A stretch of DNA of 48,617 nucleotides, taken from an uncultured Chlorobiaceae bacterium (GTDB taxonomy: Bacteria; Bacteroidota; Chlorobiia; Chlorobiales; Chlorobiaceae). Below the pieces are notes generated by a model. That model was not told the DNA's origin and searched no databases. It saw only the letters and a program-made list of their open reading frames with translations. How positions within the stretch are numbered: the stretch's first letter is position 1; each line of letters opens with the position of its first letter. The stretch lies in NCBI GenBank assembly GCA_903994635.1, contig CAJEXQ010000015.1, forward strand, positions 1 to 48,617, written 5' to 3'. Below, one piece after another: positions 34,399 to 43,254 of the stretch. The position numbers and the translations under genes are program-made.

Positions 34399-37098
34399 TC
34401 AGACATATTGCTTCTTTATGCCCCTCTTCCTGATCACAAATTTTCTCAGTTCCTCCATCCCGAAAACAATAAACGGGGCAGACAGAATCCATGGCCACAC
34501 TTCGGCACCAAGCTCCCGGGTGTTGAAAAAGTGATGGAAAGCAGGCAGGTAGATGATTGAAACAATAAAGAGGATTTCGAGTATGATGCCTGCCACGATC
34601 CAGGGATTGAAATGTGCAAGGTGACCAATCGCACTCTGGCGGTTGCTCCGGCACGCCATTACGTTTCCGATTTGTGAAAAAATAATAGTGGCAAGAAAGG
34701 CTGCTGTTGCTTGAGAATAGAGTGGGGAACTGGCTGGTAATACCACCCCCCACGACCAGCCGCCACCAAGAAGTACCCTGAAGAATACGAAAAAGGAGAT
34801 TGCAGACTCGATCGGTCCGAGAAACGCATAGCTTCTCATGAAAGTCCCCATGCTGACAAGTCGCTCATGCTCTGTTCTTGGGGGCCGGAGCATGGTGTCA
34901 GATTCCGGTGGTTCGTTGCCGAGCCCGATAGCTGGCAACATGTTGGTAAAAAGATCGATGCAGAGGATTTGTACAACGGTAATCGGTAGTGGTATCGGAA
35001 AGAGTAGGTAAGCAATATAGGGAAGTATTTCAGGTATGTTGCTTGTCAGGACGTAGACAATGAATTTCCTGATGTTTTCGTAAATACCCCGTCCCTCCTC
35101 GATAGCCTTGACGATAGTTGCAAAATTATCGTCAAGAAGAATGATGTCGGAGGCATCCTTGGCAACATCGGTTCCGCGCAAACCCATGGAGATACCAATG
35201 TCCGCACGTTTCAGTGCAGGGGCATCGTTGACGCCATCTCCCGTAACGGCAACTACTTCGCCCGTCTGCTTCAGTGCATTGACAATGGTAAGCTTTTGCT
35301 CCGGGGCAATTCTGGCGAAAACAATCTCGTTGCTTTGCAGTTCCCTGATCAGGGCCTCCTCGCTCATTGCAGCAAGTTCAGTACCCTCAATGACACGGGG
35401 ATTCTTCACAATACCGAGTTTTCGGGCAATGTAGCTCACCGTTCCGGCATTATCGCCGCTCATGACAATAATGCGGATTCCTGCTTCTCTGCATGCTTCC
35501 ACTGCGGCTGGTACTTCAACTCTTGGCGGGTCGATCAGGGCTACAAGACCAGCAAAGACCAGACGGTCGACTTCTGCTCCTGCCTCGCAATCAGCCCTGA
35601 ATCCCAGTGCCAAAACCCTGAATCCGTCATCAGCATACTCTTCTGAACGTTCTTTCAGTTGCTCCCGTTCTTCTGGCATCATGTTTCTGATCAATCCTTT
35701 TGTCAAAATGTCGCTGCATTTATCGAGGATGATCTCTGGTGCACCTTTCACGGCCATGTATAACGTTCCTTCATTTGTGCGCCATGTTGAGGACATGTAT
35801 CTGGTATCGGGATCAAAGGGTCTGCTTGATACCTGTTCAAACGTCGATCGAAGTTGTTCATATCCGGCGCAATGTTCAACGAACTCCGCCATGGCAATTT
35901 CGGTGGGATCACCTTTGAAGTTGATTCTCCCTTGCTTATCGCAGGTTACAATGACATCGTTGCAAAGTCCCATTATTTCAGTAAGGTGGTGCGAAGCGGG
36001 ATTGACACGATATGCAGCAAGATTACCTGAAGATATTTCCCTGAAATCGAAGAAGAATAATTCTGCTTGAAGCTTGTTCTGAGTCAGTGTTCCAGTTTTG
36101 TCGGTGCAGATTACCGTTGTACTTCCAAGTGTTTCAACGGAGAGGATGTCCTTGACTACAGCATTGCGCTGACTCATTCTCATGGATGACTGCGTCAGGG
36201 CAACGGTGACTTCCGGCAGAAGTCCTTCGGGTATATTGGCAACAATGATGCCAATTGCAAACACCAGATTTGTCCATAACGAGTTACCGATAAGAAATCC
36301 GATTCCAAAAAAAAAGAGTCCGATGCCCAAGGCCAGCCAAGTGATCTTTCTGACAAAATTTTTTAACTCTTTCTGCATAGGTGTCAAGTCTCGCGTCACT
36401 CGTTGAGAGAGCATGGAGATCGAACCGATACTGGTCAAACGTCCCGTTCTTACAACCAGAAGCTGACCGCTTCCCTTGAGAACTGTCGATCCTGAAAAAA
36501 GCTTGCAGGAATTGTCGTTAACATTTTCAAGAGTTTTTTTTGTAACTGGCTGCGATTCTCCTGTCAAAATGGATTCATCAACCAATAGCATTGCTGTTTC
36601 AAGTACAATGCCGTCAGCCGGAATCTTGTCTCCTTCCTGAATGAAGAGAATATCTCCGGGAACAATCTCTTTGGCATCAGCTATTATTTTCCGGCCATTG
36701 CGCAGGAGAACGACCATTTTGGGGATATAGTCGAGAAAGGAGAGCATCAGCTTCTCACCTTTGTAATTTTGTAAAAAGGAGACCAGCGCATTAAGGGTAA
36801 CAACAGCAAAAAGCGCTATTCCGATCAGGTCGTACCCCCCTCCGGGGCTGAGGGAGTTCGCAAAAAAAGCAAGAATTGAAGCGGTAAGCAATAGCAGGGG
36901 AAAGAGCGCCTTAAACTCCTGAAGAAACATCAGAAACGGAGACTTCGGACGATGGAAAACAATCAGATTTTGACCATAAGAGGTAAGCCTGAGCTTAGCC
37001 TCGCTGTCACTCAACCCCTTTTCTGATGAGTTGAGAGCAAGGAAAATATCTTTCCTCGATTTTTCAGCCAATGCCTCAAAATCAATCATAAACTTCAC
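34399..37098 (-). CDS. P-type cation ATPase, P2C (Na+,K+-ATPase)-like
   Basis: An 899-residue P-type ATPase with LTGESQPV near residue 170, DKTGTLTQNKL near 331, KGAPEIILDKC near 462, IVMSGDNAGTVSYIARK near 538, TGDGVNDAPALKRADIGISMG near 612 and ten predicted membrane helices. Helix four reads VANIPEGLLPEVTVALT, and helix six with its following loop reads LCIDLFTNMLPAIGLGNEPPESDTMLRPPR. Both resemble the Na+,K+/H+,K+ group more than Ca2+ pumps, so Na+ or K+ movement is a reasonable guess. It is clearly not a duplicate of the ATPase at 13036. It follows the Hsp20 gene and its terminator. Confidence 0.88.
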   Translation of the reverse strand: MKFMIDFEALAEKSRKDIFLALNSSEKGLSDSEAKLRLTSYGQNLIVFHRPKSPFLMFLQEFKALFPLLLLTASILAFFANSLSPGGGYDLIGIALFAVVTLNALVSFLQNYKGEKLMLSFLDYIPKMVVLLRNGRKIIADAKEIVPGDILFIQEGDKIPADGIVLETAMLLVDESILTGESQPVTKKTLENVNDNSCKLFSGSTVLKGSGQLLVVRTGRLTSIGSISMLSQRVTRDLTPMQKELKNFVRKITWLALGIGLFFFGIGFLIGNSLWTNLVFAIGIIVANIPEGLLPEVTVALTQSSMRMSQRNAVVKDILSVETLGSTTVICTDKTGTLTQNKLQAELFFFDFREISSGNLAAYRVNPASHHLTEIMGLCNDVIVTCDKQGRINFKGDPTEIAMAEFVEHCAGYEQLRSTFEQVSSRPFDPDTRYMSSTWRTNEGTLYMAVKGAPEIILDKCSDILTKGLIRNMMPEEREQLKERSEEYADDGFRVLALGFRADCEAGAEVDRLVFAGLVALIDPPRVEVPAAVEACREAGIRIIVMSGDNAGTVSYIARKLGIVKNPRVIEGTELAAMSEEALIRELQSNEIVFARIAPEQKLTIVNALKQTGEVVAVTGDGVNDAPALKRADIGISMGLRGTDVAKDASDIILLDDNFATIVKAIEEGRGIYENIRKFIVYVLTSNIPEILPYIAYLLFPIPLPITVVQILCIDLFTNMLPAIGLGNEPPESDTMLRPPRTEHERLVSMGTFMRSYAFLGPIESAISFFVFFRVLLGGGWSWGVVLPASSPLYSQATAAFLATIIFSQIGNVMACRSNRQSAIGHLAHFNPWIVAGIILEILFIVSIIYLPAFHHFFNTRELGAEVWPWILSAPFIVFGMEELRKFVIRKRGIKKQYV

Positions 37099-37130
37099 CC
37101 CCTTGAAATCAGGATGGGGTCGGTGGAGTT

Positions 37131-37167
37131 AAAAAGTAAAAACACCCTCTGTTTTGCAGAGGGTGTT
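37131..37167 (-). terminator. rho-independent terminator of the Hsp20 gene
   Basis: AACACCCTCTG (37141-37151) and CAGAGGGTGTT (37157-37167) form a perfect 11-bp stem with a five-base loop. On the minus strand it is followed by TTTTTACTTTTT. It separates hsp20 from the P-type ATPase gene 33 bases beyond. Confidence 0.88.
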
Positions 37168-37187
37168 CCGGTAAAATAACGCAGTTG

Positions 37188-37607
37188 TCAGTTGACAGGA
37201 ATAGACGTCTCCGATTTTTTTGACGGCTCAATCTTGGGAATAACGACCTTGAGCACACCGTTATCGTATTTTGCCTCAATCTTTTCAGTATTCACATTCT
37301 CTCCAATGGTAAAACTCCTGCTAAGGCACCCCCATGAACGCTCAACACGGTGAAACCCTTTTTTCTTTTCCTCCTCACTCTGAGTTCTCTCTGCTGTAAT
37401 GGAAAGAAGGTCACTGTCCATAGACACTTTGATATCCTCTTTTTTAATTCCAGGCATGTCGGCCTCAATAAAAATGGAATGCTCATCCTCACTGATGTCT
37501 ACTTTAAAGGATGGGGCAATCATTGAAGAGAAAAAAGGCGACACCCTGTCGTTAAAGACATCTTCAAACATTTTCAAAGGATCTCTTTTGTAAAGGGTTA
37601 GTGACAT
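37188..37607 (-). CDS. small heat shock protein (Hsp20/IbpA family)
   Basis: A 139-residue alpha-crystallin chaperone that holds unfolding proteins. After a short N-terminal arm (KMFEDVFNDRVSPFFSS), the core runs from about residue 32 to 125: FKVDISEDEHSIFIEADMPG, KKEDIKVSMDSDLLSITAER, GFHRVERSWGCLSRSFTI, and the hallmark NGVLKVVIPK near 115. GGGAGA precedes the ATG. No CIRCE-like repeat is seen upstream. It is a single gene with its own terminator. Confidence 0.94.
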   Translation of the reverse strand: MSLTLYKRDPLKMFEDVFNDRVSPFFSSMIAPSFKVDISEDEHSIFIEADMPGIKKEDIKVSMDSDLLSITAERTQSEEEKKKGFHRVERSWGCLSRSFTIGENVNTEKIEAKYDNGVLKVVIPKIEPSKKSETSIPVN

Positions 37608-37712
37608 GGTCGAATCTCCCGTTTTATTTGTTGATTACAGTTAAAAAAGCAAAGAACACCAAAAAAGAACACATTTTGATACATAAAAATTCCCGGCTAA
37701 ATCCTTCTCGTT

Positions 37713-37991
37713 TTACTGTGATTGGGTAACCCGGGATTCTTTCTCACTATTTTTGGCGGTAAAAGCTGACAAGATGCCCTGCAGTATCTGGTTTACTGTG
37801 TTCAGAATATTGGCAAACAAATCGGGAGATGCTTTTCCGATAAATTCGGCAAACAGTGCTGCTGAGTTAGCTGCAATTTTCAGCAGGTCAAGCTGTTGCT
37901 GAACAAGTTTTTCCAGAGTCTCCGACAGAGTAGTATCACTGGTGAGATTGCTTGTTTCGTTTGTCAAGGCTGTTATTATTTGTAACCTCAT
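37713..37991 (-). CDS. chlorosome envelope protein, CsmB/CsmF-like (tentative)
   Basis: A 92-residue protein made of two hydrophobic or amphipathic helices. TLSETLEKLVQQQLDLLKIA (about residues 20-40) and IGKASPDLFANILNTVNQ with QGILSAF (about 51-78) are followed by a charged tail. The layout, including the DL-x-xN-x-LNTVxQ-x-LQ block in the second helix, resembles CsmB and CsmF, which sit in the lipid monolayer around the chlorosome of green sulfur bacteria. I judge this from memory of the family pattern, so it is tentative. The start is uncertain: ATG 37991 has no ribosome site, and TTG at 37967 would give an N-terminus (TNETSNLTS) closer to the family. No other chlorosome gene is adjacent. 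Confidence 0.5.
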   Translation of the reverse strand: MRLQIITALTNETSNLTSDTTLSETLEKLVQQQLDLLKIAANSAALFAEFIGKASPDLFANILNTVNQILQGILSAFTAKNSEKESRVTQSQ

Positions 37992-38198
37992 TGAATGGAA
38001 ACGTGTTGAGTCGTCACCTTGGTGCGGTCAGCGTTTGATAAATAACGAAACTTTCATTTGTGCCCCCCAATTTGAATATGGCATACGCCCCAAGAAAACC
38101 GGCGACTACGACAATAAGCAGGCAACACTAACGCTTGAGCATAGTAAATTTACTTTTATTTTCAAAGTAGAGTACTGTTTTCCGCAATAGCCGATTTA

Positions 38199-38233
38199 TG
38201 GCACAATGGAATGAATCATTATGAATTGTGCCA
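38199..38233. repeat. 9-bp perfect inverted repeat
   Basis: TGGCACAAT (38199-38207) and ATTGTGCCA (38225-38233) are exact reverse complements 17 bases apart, 18 bases beyond the stop of the NTF2-like gene. No T run follows on either strand; it may be an mRNA 3' structure or a protein-binding site. Confidence 0.5.
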
Positions 38234-38250
38234 AAGAGAGGCTGAGTGGA

Positions 38251-38646
38251 TTACGAGAGATTTCTCGGTACTTGAGATGAGTGGTGGTGGAGGATGGGTT
38301 TCGGAAGGGAGATGTCCATCACAAAGGTAAAGCGGGAAGGGAATGAGAGCAGTACCTGATCGACCTCAAATTCAAAGGAGCAGATGCCGCTTAATGTATG
38401 CAGGTTTTCGCTCAGCGACTGTTTTCTGAGTGCTTTGCCGTGCAGCCGCACGCCAAGCCCTTCTCTCGATGCGAGCTGTCCGAAATAGTTTCTGATGCCC
38501 TCGGGAGTTATTACGGTGTGAGGAGAAAAGGTAGGAATAAGGACTGCGCATTCATGATACAGAGACGTAATGTCGTCGGCGTTACCGCTGCAGATTCTTG
38601 AAACCCATTGAAAAAGAACCTCTTCAGCCGTTTTAAAATAGATCAT
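38251..38646 (-). CDS. NTF2-like / SnoaL-fold protein
   Basis: A 131-residue single-domain protein. The NTF2-like pattern is seen in EVLFQWVSRICSGNADDITSLYHECAVLIPTFS near residues 9-41, TPEGIRNYFGQLASRE near 47, a central beta-sheet (SGICSFEFE, LLSFPSRFTFVMD), and the closing ILHHHSSQVP, which is typical of the DUF4440/CaMKII-association subgroup. Such folds form small-molecule pockets or dimerisation domains; no catalytic residues can be assigned. It lies alone between the CsmB-like gene and the efflux operon on the same strand. Confidence 0.75.
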   Translation of the reverse strand: MIYFKTAEEVLFQWVSRICSGNADDITSLYHECAVLIPTFSPHTVITPEGIRNYFGQLASREGLGVRLHGKALRKQSLSENLHTLSGICSFEFEVDQVLLSFPSRFTFVMDISLPKPILHHHSSQVPRNLS

Positions 38647-38783
38647 GACTCACTCGTTTTGTTTTTCATTATATGGCACTGCGCATGGTAACACAAGGTA
38701 TAATGGCAATACCACCGCTTTAGGATGAAGGTAACGAATTTTAATGAAGAGGTCAATAAATTGAATGTTCAGGAAGTCAAAGT

Positions 38784-40019
38784 TTATTTTGGTCGTAACG
38801 CCTCCACCGGATCGAGATTCGCTGCTTTCCATGCAGGGAAGAGACCGAATGTCATACCAATCCCTGAACAGACAACCATTGAAATGATTATCCATAACCA
38901 GGGAAATATTGGCGGCAGATTGAATTTGAAAGCCACAACATTGCCGGTTGCAACCCCAGTAATAATGCCGATCACCCCGCCTGCAAGCGAGAGAAAGAGT
39001 GCCTCAAAGAGAAACTGATAAAGAATGACTCCTCTTGGCGCACCGACAGATTTTCTGATGCCGATCTCCCTCGTTCTTTCAGTGACGCTGACCAGCATGA
39101 TGTTCATGATACCAACACCTGCGGTCAGGAGTGCCATAAAGCTGATGATGAACGCGCCCGTCCCAATGGCTCGCTGTATATCCCTGAAGGAATCTATTAG
39201 GGATTCGTTGGTTCTGATCTCGAAATCGTTGGCATCCTTCACCGTCAGCCCCCTCGCAAGCCTCATTGCTCCAATCGCACGGTCAATGGCCAGCGGATAG
39301 TCTTGGCGTGAGATTGCTTCAACGGTGATACTCACACTGCTCTTTTCGTTGATATGGTTGAGGTATCGGGTAATGGGAATGAGCACAAAGTTATCCTGGC
39401 TTTGGCCGAAAGCAGCCCCCTTTTTATCGAATACTCCGGCAACAGTATAAACATCTCCATTAATCTTGATCGATTTGTTTTGCGGGTTTACGCCTGATGG
39501 AAAGAGAGTTGTGGCAACTTCATTTCCGAGAACGACACTGTTTTTTGCATACCGGATATCGCTCTCAGCAAGGTTGCGCCCGCCGGCTACAATGTAGCCG
39601 CTTGAAGCAGAAAAGTTCTCATCACCACCGGTCATGGTGACATCAGGATTTGTGGTCAGGCTGGCATATTTGGCCTGATTGGCCATGCTTGAAATCATGA
39701 ATCCTATGTTGCGTGATGAAGCCTCCATGCTTTTTTTGAAAAGGAGTGCCTGCTGCCAGGTGATATCCTTGCGGTTTGCATAAAGGTTTCGGCTGTGGCC
39801 GCTCCCGAATGTTGTTGCGGGATTTTTCTGGATCTGGAAGGTGTTGGCCCCAAGGCTTGCCAGACCCGACTCGACGCTTTTATCGATTGCATCAAGGGCT
39901 GTCATGACGGCAATAATGGAAAAGACTCCAACAGCAACACCCATGATGGTGAGCCATGAGCGGAGCTTGTTGACGGTGAGAGAGTAGATCGCCTGGGTGA
40001 TGGTTTCATGCAGCAGCAT
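38784..40019 (-). CDS. MacB-type ABC permease (second of a pair)
   Basis: A 411-residue permease. One N-terminal membrane helix (LRSWLTIMGVAVGVFSIIAVMTAL, residues about 19-42) precedes a 220-residue periplasmic MacB_PCD domain. Three C-terminal helices with the FtsX core follow: ITGVATGN nearby and the family loop VTERTREIGIRKSVGAPRGVILYQFLFEALFLSLAGG near 310-346. MacB-like transporters do not pump across the membrane directly; they drive substrate through a TolC duct by mechanotransmission. It is the last gene of the operon 44625-38784, 8 bases after its sister permease. Confidence 0.9.
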   Translation of the reverse strand: MLLHETITQAIYSLTVNKLRSWLTIMGVAVGVFSIIAVMTALDAIDKSVESGLASLGANTFQIQKNPATTFGSGHSRNLYANRKDITWQQALLFKKSMEASSRNIGFMISSMANQAKYASLTTNPDVTMTGGDENFSASSGYIVAGGRNLAESDIRYAKNSVVLGNEVATTLFPSGVNPQNKSIKINGDVYTVAGVFDKKGAAFGQSQDNFVLIPITRYLNHINEKSSVSITVEAISRQDYPLAIDRAIGAMRLARGLTVKDANDFEIRTNESLIDSFRDIQRAIGTGAFIISFMALLTAGVGIMNIMLVSVTERTREIGIRKSVGAPRGVILYQFLFEALFLSLAGGVIGIITGVATGNVVAFKFNLPPIFPWLWIIISMVVCSGIGMTFGLFPAWKAANLDPVEALRPK

Positions 40020-40027
40020 AAGAACTC

Positions 40028-41293
40028 CTATTCATAACGCAGTGAATCGGCCGGGTCAAGTTTTGAGGCCGTCACGGCAGGAGCAAGGCCAGAGACAACT
40101 CCGGTGATGACAGAAACAGCAAGACTTGCAAAAACAAGGGCAGGGGAGAACTCTATCGGAAAATCAGGGACAATTTTTTCGATGGCAAAGGTGATGAAGA
40201 GCGCTGTACCGAGGCCGATCACCCCGCCGATGAGGCAAATCATCACCGATTCAATGAGAAACTGGAGCAAGATAGTTTGCCGTCTGGCGCCAAGCGCCTT
40301 GCGCAGTCCAATTTCCCTGGTGCGCTCTTTCACGCTGACAAAGGTGATGTTCATGATGCCGATAGCGCCAACAAAGAGCGACATGCCGGTAATAAAGATG
40401 CCCGCGACGGCAATACCATTTTTGATGGGGTCGAGCTGACTTTTGAAGGCTCTCTGTTCGTTGATTGAAAAGTCTTCCTCTTTTCCAGGCGCAATCCTTC
40501 GGATTCGCCTCATCAGACCAAGCAACTCCTCCTTTGCCTCGGCAACTCGCTCCTGGTTTTTGATTTTCACCCTGATGGTGGTAAACATGTTTTTGCCGTA
40601 GACCTTTTCAAAGGCGCCAAGCGGCATGATGATCTGATTGTCGAAACTGAACAGCCCCAGGAACTTTCCCTGTTTTCGGAACACCCCGATAATGCGAGAC
40701 TTGCGGTTTTTGATCTGGATAGATTTGCCAAGCGCAGCTTCATTCGGAAAGAGCCCTGCGGCAATATCGTCGCCAACGACAGAGACCATCTCACTGCTTG
40801 CAGATTCTCCATGAGTAAAAAAGCGGCCTGCGGAGAGATTTCCTGATGCTGTCTGAAGGTAGTCATGGTTGGTTCCAAGGGAAACAACATGTTCAAGGAT
40901 CTGGTCGCGGTATTTTGCTGAAGCCTGGTAGGTTGACATTTGCGGAACAGCAATAGATAGTTCAGAGCGAGGATTGTCAGCAATAATCCTGTTAAGTTGA
41001 GCGGCATACTCTGTTTTAATGTCAGGCCGGTTCCGATAGCGCCACCATTGCCCCATGGTGCTCCACGACGATTTCTGGACATAAATAACATCATAGCCAA
41101 GCATGGCAAGGCTCTTGTCGAACCCACGGTCGATACCGTTAATGGCTGTGCCCATCATGGTGATTGCAACAATACCGATGATAACACCAAGCGCCGTAAG
41201 AAACGACCGTATTTTGTTTGCCCTGATCTGAAAGAGCGCCATTTTCAGGCTCTCCGTTGTTTCATATCGGAACTGTCGGGGGAGCAGGTTCAT
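40028..41293 (-). CDS. MacB-type ABC permease (first of a pair)
   Basis: A 421-residue permease with the same plan as its neighbour: helix near residue 25 ([24 protein letters not shown]), large periplasmic domain, then [37 protein letters not shown] near 330 and two closing helices. It shares the architecture but not close identity with the second permease, so the pair probably forms a heterodimer. Its start overlaps the ATPase stop in ATGA, indicating translational coupling. The ATPase is a separate protein here rather than fused as in MacB itself. Confidence 0.9.
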   Translation of the reverse strand: MNLLPRQFRYETTESLKMALFQIRANKIRSFLTALGVIIGIVAITMMGTAINGIDRGFDKSLAMLGYDVIYVQKSSWSTMGQWWRYRNRPDIKTEYAAQLNRIIADNPRSELSIAVPQMSTYQASAKYRDQILEHVVSLGTNHDYLQTASGNLSAGRFFTHGESASSEMVSVVGDDIAAGLFPNEAALGKSIQIKNRKSRIIGVFRKQGKFLGLFSFDNQIIMPLGAFEKVYGKNMFTTIRVKIKNQERVAEAKEELLGLMRRIRRIAPGKEEDFSINEQRAFKSQLDPIKNGIAVAGIFITGMSLFVGAIGIMNITFVSVKERTREIGLRKALGARRQTILLQFLIESVMICLIGGVIGLGTALFITFAIEKIVPDFPIEFSPALVFASLAVSVITGVVSGLAPAVTASKLDPADSLRYE

Positions 41294-41979
41294 TGCCTGG
41301 TATCACTTTCGATTTTTCCGTCACGGAGACGGATAATGCGTCGCGTGTATTTTGCGATGTCCTCTTCATGGGTGATAAGGATGATGGTATTGCCCGCGCC
41401 TGAAAGCGCACCAAAAATATCCATGATATCGCGGCTGGTTGCGGTGTCGAGGTTACCTGTTGGCTCGTCGGCCAGAATGATGGAGGGTTTGTTGATAAGC
41501 GCCCGTGCAATAGCCACCCTCTGAATTTGTCCGCCGGAGAGTTCGGCTGGCTTATGCTTTATTCTGTCGCCAAGTCCCACCTTGACAAGAGCTTCCGCTG
41601 CACGCTCTTCACGCTCTTCAGGCGCAACTCCGGCGTAGATCAGCGGCAATTCAACATTGCGCAGGCAGTTGAGGCGGGGGAGCAGGTTGAAGGTCTGGAA
41701 GACAAAACCAATTTCTTTGTTTCGTATCCGGGCCAGTTCATCATCATCCATCTTGGCTGCATTCTGCCCATTAAGCTCATAAATACCAGAGGTTGGCGTA
41801 TCAAGACAGCCAATAATATTCATGAGCGTTGATTTGCCGCTCCCCGACGGGCCCATGATGGCCGTATAGTCGTTCTGGCTGAAATCAAGGTTGATGGAGT
41901 CGAGTGCCCGAACAGTCTGATCGCCCATCTCATAAAACTTGCAGAGCGACTGCATGGTGATGATCGATTGTGTCTGCAT
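41290..41979 (-). CDS. ABC transporter ATPase of the MacB/LolD type
   Basis: A 229-residue nucleotide-binding subunit. The Walker A motif is GPSGSGKST at 43-51, the Q loop is in [12 protein letters not shown] near 95, the signature [15 protein letters not shown] is near 146, and Walker B with the D loop is [15 protein letters not shown] near 167-181, followed by ILITHEE with the switch histidine. The length and [17 protein letters not shown] segment fit the LolD/MacB branch. It powers the two permeases encoded downstream and is preceded by the MacA-like adaptor gene (7-base gap). Confidence 0.95.
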   Translation of the reverse strand: MQTQSIITMQSLCKFYEMGDQTVRALDSINLDFSQNDYTAIMGPSGSGKSTLMNIIGCLDTPTSGIYELNGQNAAKMDDDELARIRNKEIGFVFQTFNLLPRLNCLRNVELPLIYAGVAPEEREERAAEALVKVGLGDRIKHKPAELSGGQIQRVAIARALINKPSIILADEPTGNLDTATSRDIMDIFGALSGAGNTIILITHEEDIAKYTRRIIRLRDGKIESDTRQ

Positions 41980-41986
41980 CAGATGG

Positions 41987-43231
41987 CTATTGTTTCTGCT
42001 GTTTGACCAAGGAGCCTTCCTTGAGTTGACTTGTTATGGCTGTGTAACTTCCTGAAACAACCTCTTCTCCTTTTTTAACTCCTGACGTAACAATAATATG
42101 GGTGTTGTCAGTCGTGCCGGTTGTAATCGGTCGGAACGATGCCTTTCCGGATGTGATGACAAAGACCCCCTGCTGGCCTCTGGAAACCTTGCTTTTTGAG
42201 GCAATGGTAACGGTGTTTTTTTCGATTTTTCCAGGCTCAGTTTCACCTCTTATTGTCACGCTTTGAATGGGTACAACAAGTGCGCCCTTGATCCGGAGCG
42301 ACTCAATATCCGCTGTTGCGCTCATGCCTGGTTTAAGCAGACGATCGTGGTTGAAGATGCGGATTTTAACCGAAAAATTGGTCACCTCTTCCTGGGTATT
42401 GGCAGCCTTTTGTATAGCAGAATTTGAAATTTCATGCACAACTCCCCTGAAAACCCGATCGCCACAAGCGTCCACGGTGATCGATACCGGGTTGCCAACC
42501 TTGACATTGACGATGTCGTTTTCATTGACTTCGACTTCTACCCTCATGCTGTCGAGGTTTGCCAGACGCAGCACTTCGGTGCCAGGAAACTGGCCAGTGC
42601 CGACAACACGCTCACCCGGTTTGCTGTTCAGGGCAATGATGGAACCGCTTATCGGCGCTCGTACCACCGTTTTTTTCATCCGATCCTGATTCTGGACAAG
42701 CAGGCTTTTGTTCTGCTCAATGGCGTGAAGCGATGCCTGAAATGTTGCCCGTGCCGCTTCGGAATTGGTTTTTGAGAGCATGTAATCAGATTCAGAGATA
42801 AGCTTCTCCTTGTAGAGCAAAGTGGCCCTGCGAAAATCGTCCTCAGCCTTCAGCTTTCTTGAGGCAGCTTCAAGGCTCTGTGATTTTGACGCGTTAAGTT
42901 GTGCAAGACTTTGTTCCACCTGATTGATATAGAGATCGGGCTGAATTTTAAAAAGAAGGTCCCCCTTCCTGACATTTTGTCCATCCTTGACCGGCAGTTC
43001 AATAATTTCACCAGAGACATCAGGTGACATGGCAACCACAAGTTCGGGTTCAATTTTTCCCGTCGCTGTTACGAGATGCACAACCTCCTTGAAGAAAGCC
43101 TTTTCAGAGGTGACCTCCACAGCTTTTTCGCGAAGTTTGAGCCAGGTTACAAGAGAAGCGCCCGCGATGAGGAGCACCGCCATGGTAATCAAAAGAGACT
43201 TTCGTTTCAGAAAAGATTTTTGTTTGCTCAT
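41987..43231 (-). CDS. MacA-like periplasmic adaptor (membrane fusion protein)
   Basis: A 414-residue protein anchored by an N-terminal helix ([19 protein letters not shown], residues about 13-31). It has the biotinyl-lipoyl halves [31 protein letters not shown] near 65 and [21 protein letters not shown] near 193, flanking a coiled-coil hairpin ([23 protein letters not shown] to [13 protein letters not shown]). Beta-barrel and membrane-proximal domains follow. It links the inner-membrane permeases to the TolC-like channel encoded just upstream (23-base gap). The drug or metabolite carried is not shown. Confidence 0.93.
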   Translation of the reverse strand: MSKQKSFLKRKSLLITMAVLLIAGASLVTWLKLREKAVEVTSEKAFFKEVVHLVTATGKIEPELVVAMSPDVSGEIIELPVKDGQNVRKGDLLFKIQPDLYINQVEQSLAQLNASKSQSLEAASRKLKAEDDFRRATLLYKEKLISESDYMLSKTNSEAARATFQASLHAIEQNKSLLVQNQDRMKKTVVRAPISGSIIALNSKPGERVVGTGQFPGTEVLRLANLDSMRVEVEVNENDIVNVKVGNPVSITVDACGDRVFRGVVHEISNSAIQKAANTQEEVTNFSVKIRIFNHDRLLKPGMSATADIESLRIKGALVVPIQSVTIRGETEPGKIEKNTVTIASKSKVSRGQQGVFVITSGKASFRPITTGTTDNTHIIVTSGVKKGEEVVSGSYTAITSQLKEGSLVKQQKQ

Positions 43232-43254
43232 CGGGATGGTAAACCGGATTCTGG

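Noticed and set aside
37942..38190. An 82-codon plus-strand frame beside the CsmB-like gene
   Set aside because: It overlaps the CsmB-like start on the other strand, lacks any motif, and the opposite strand holds a better hydrophobic frame.
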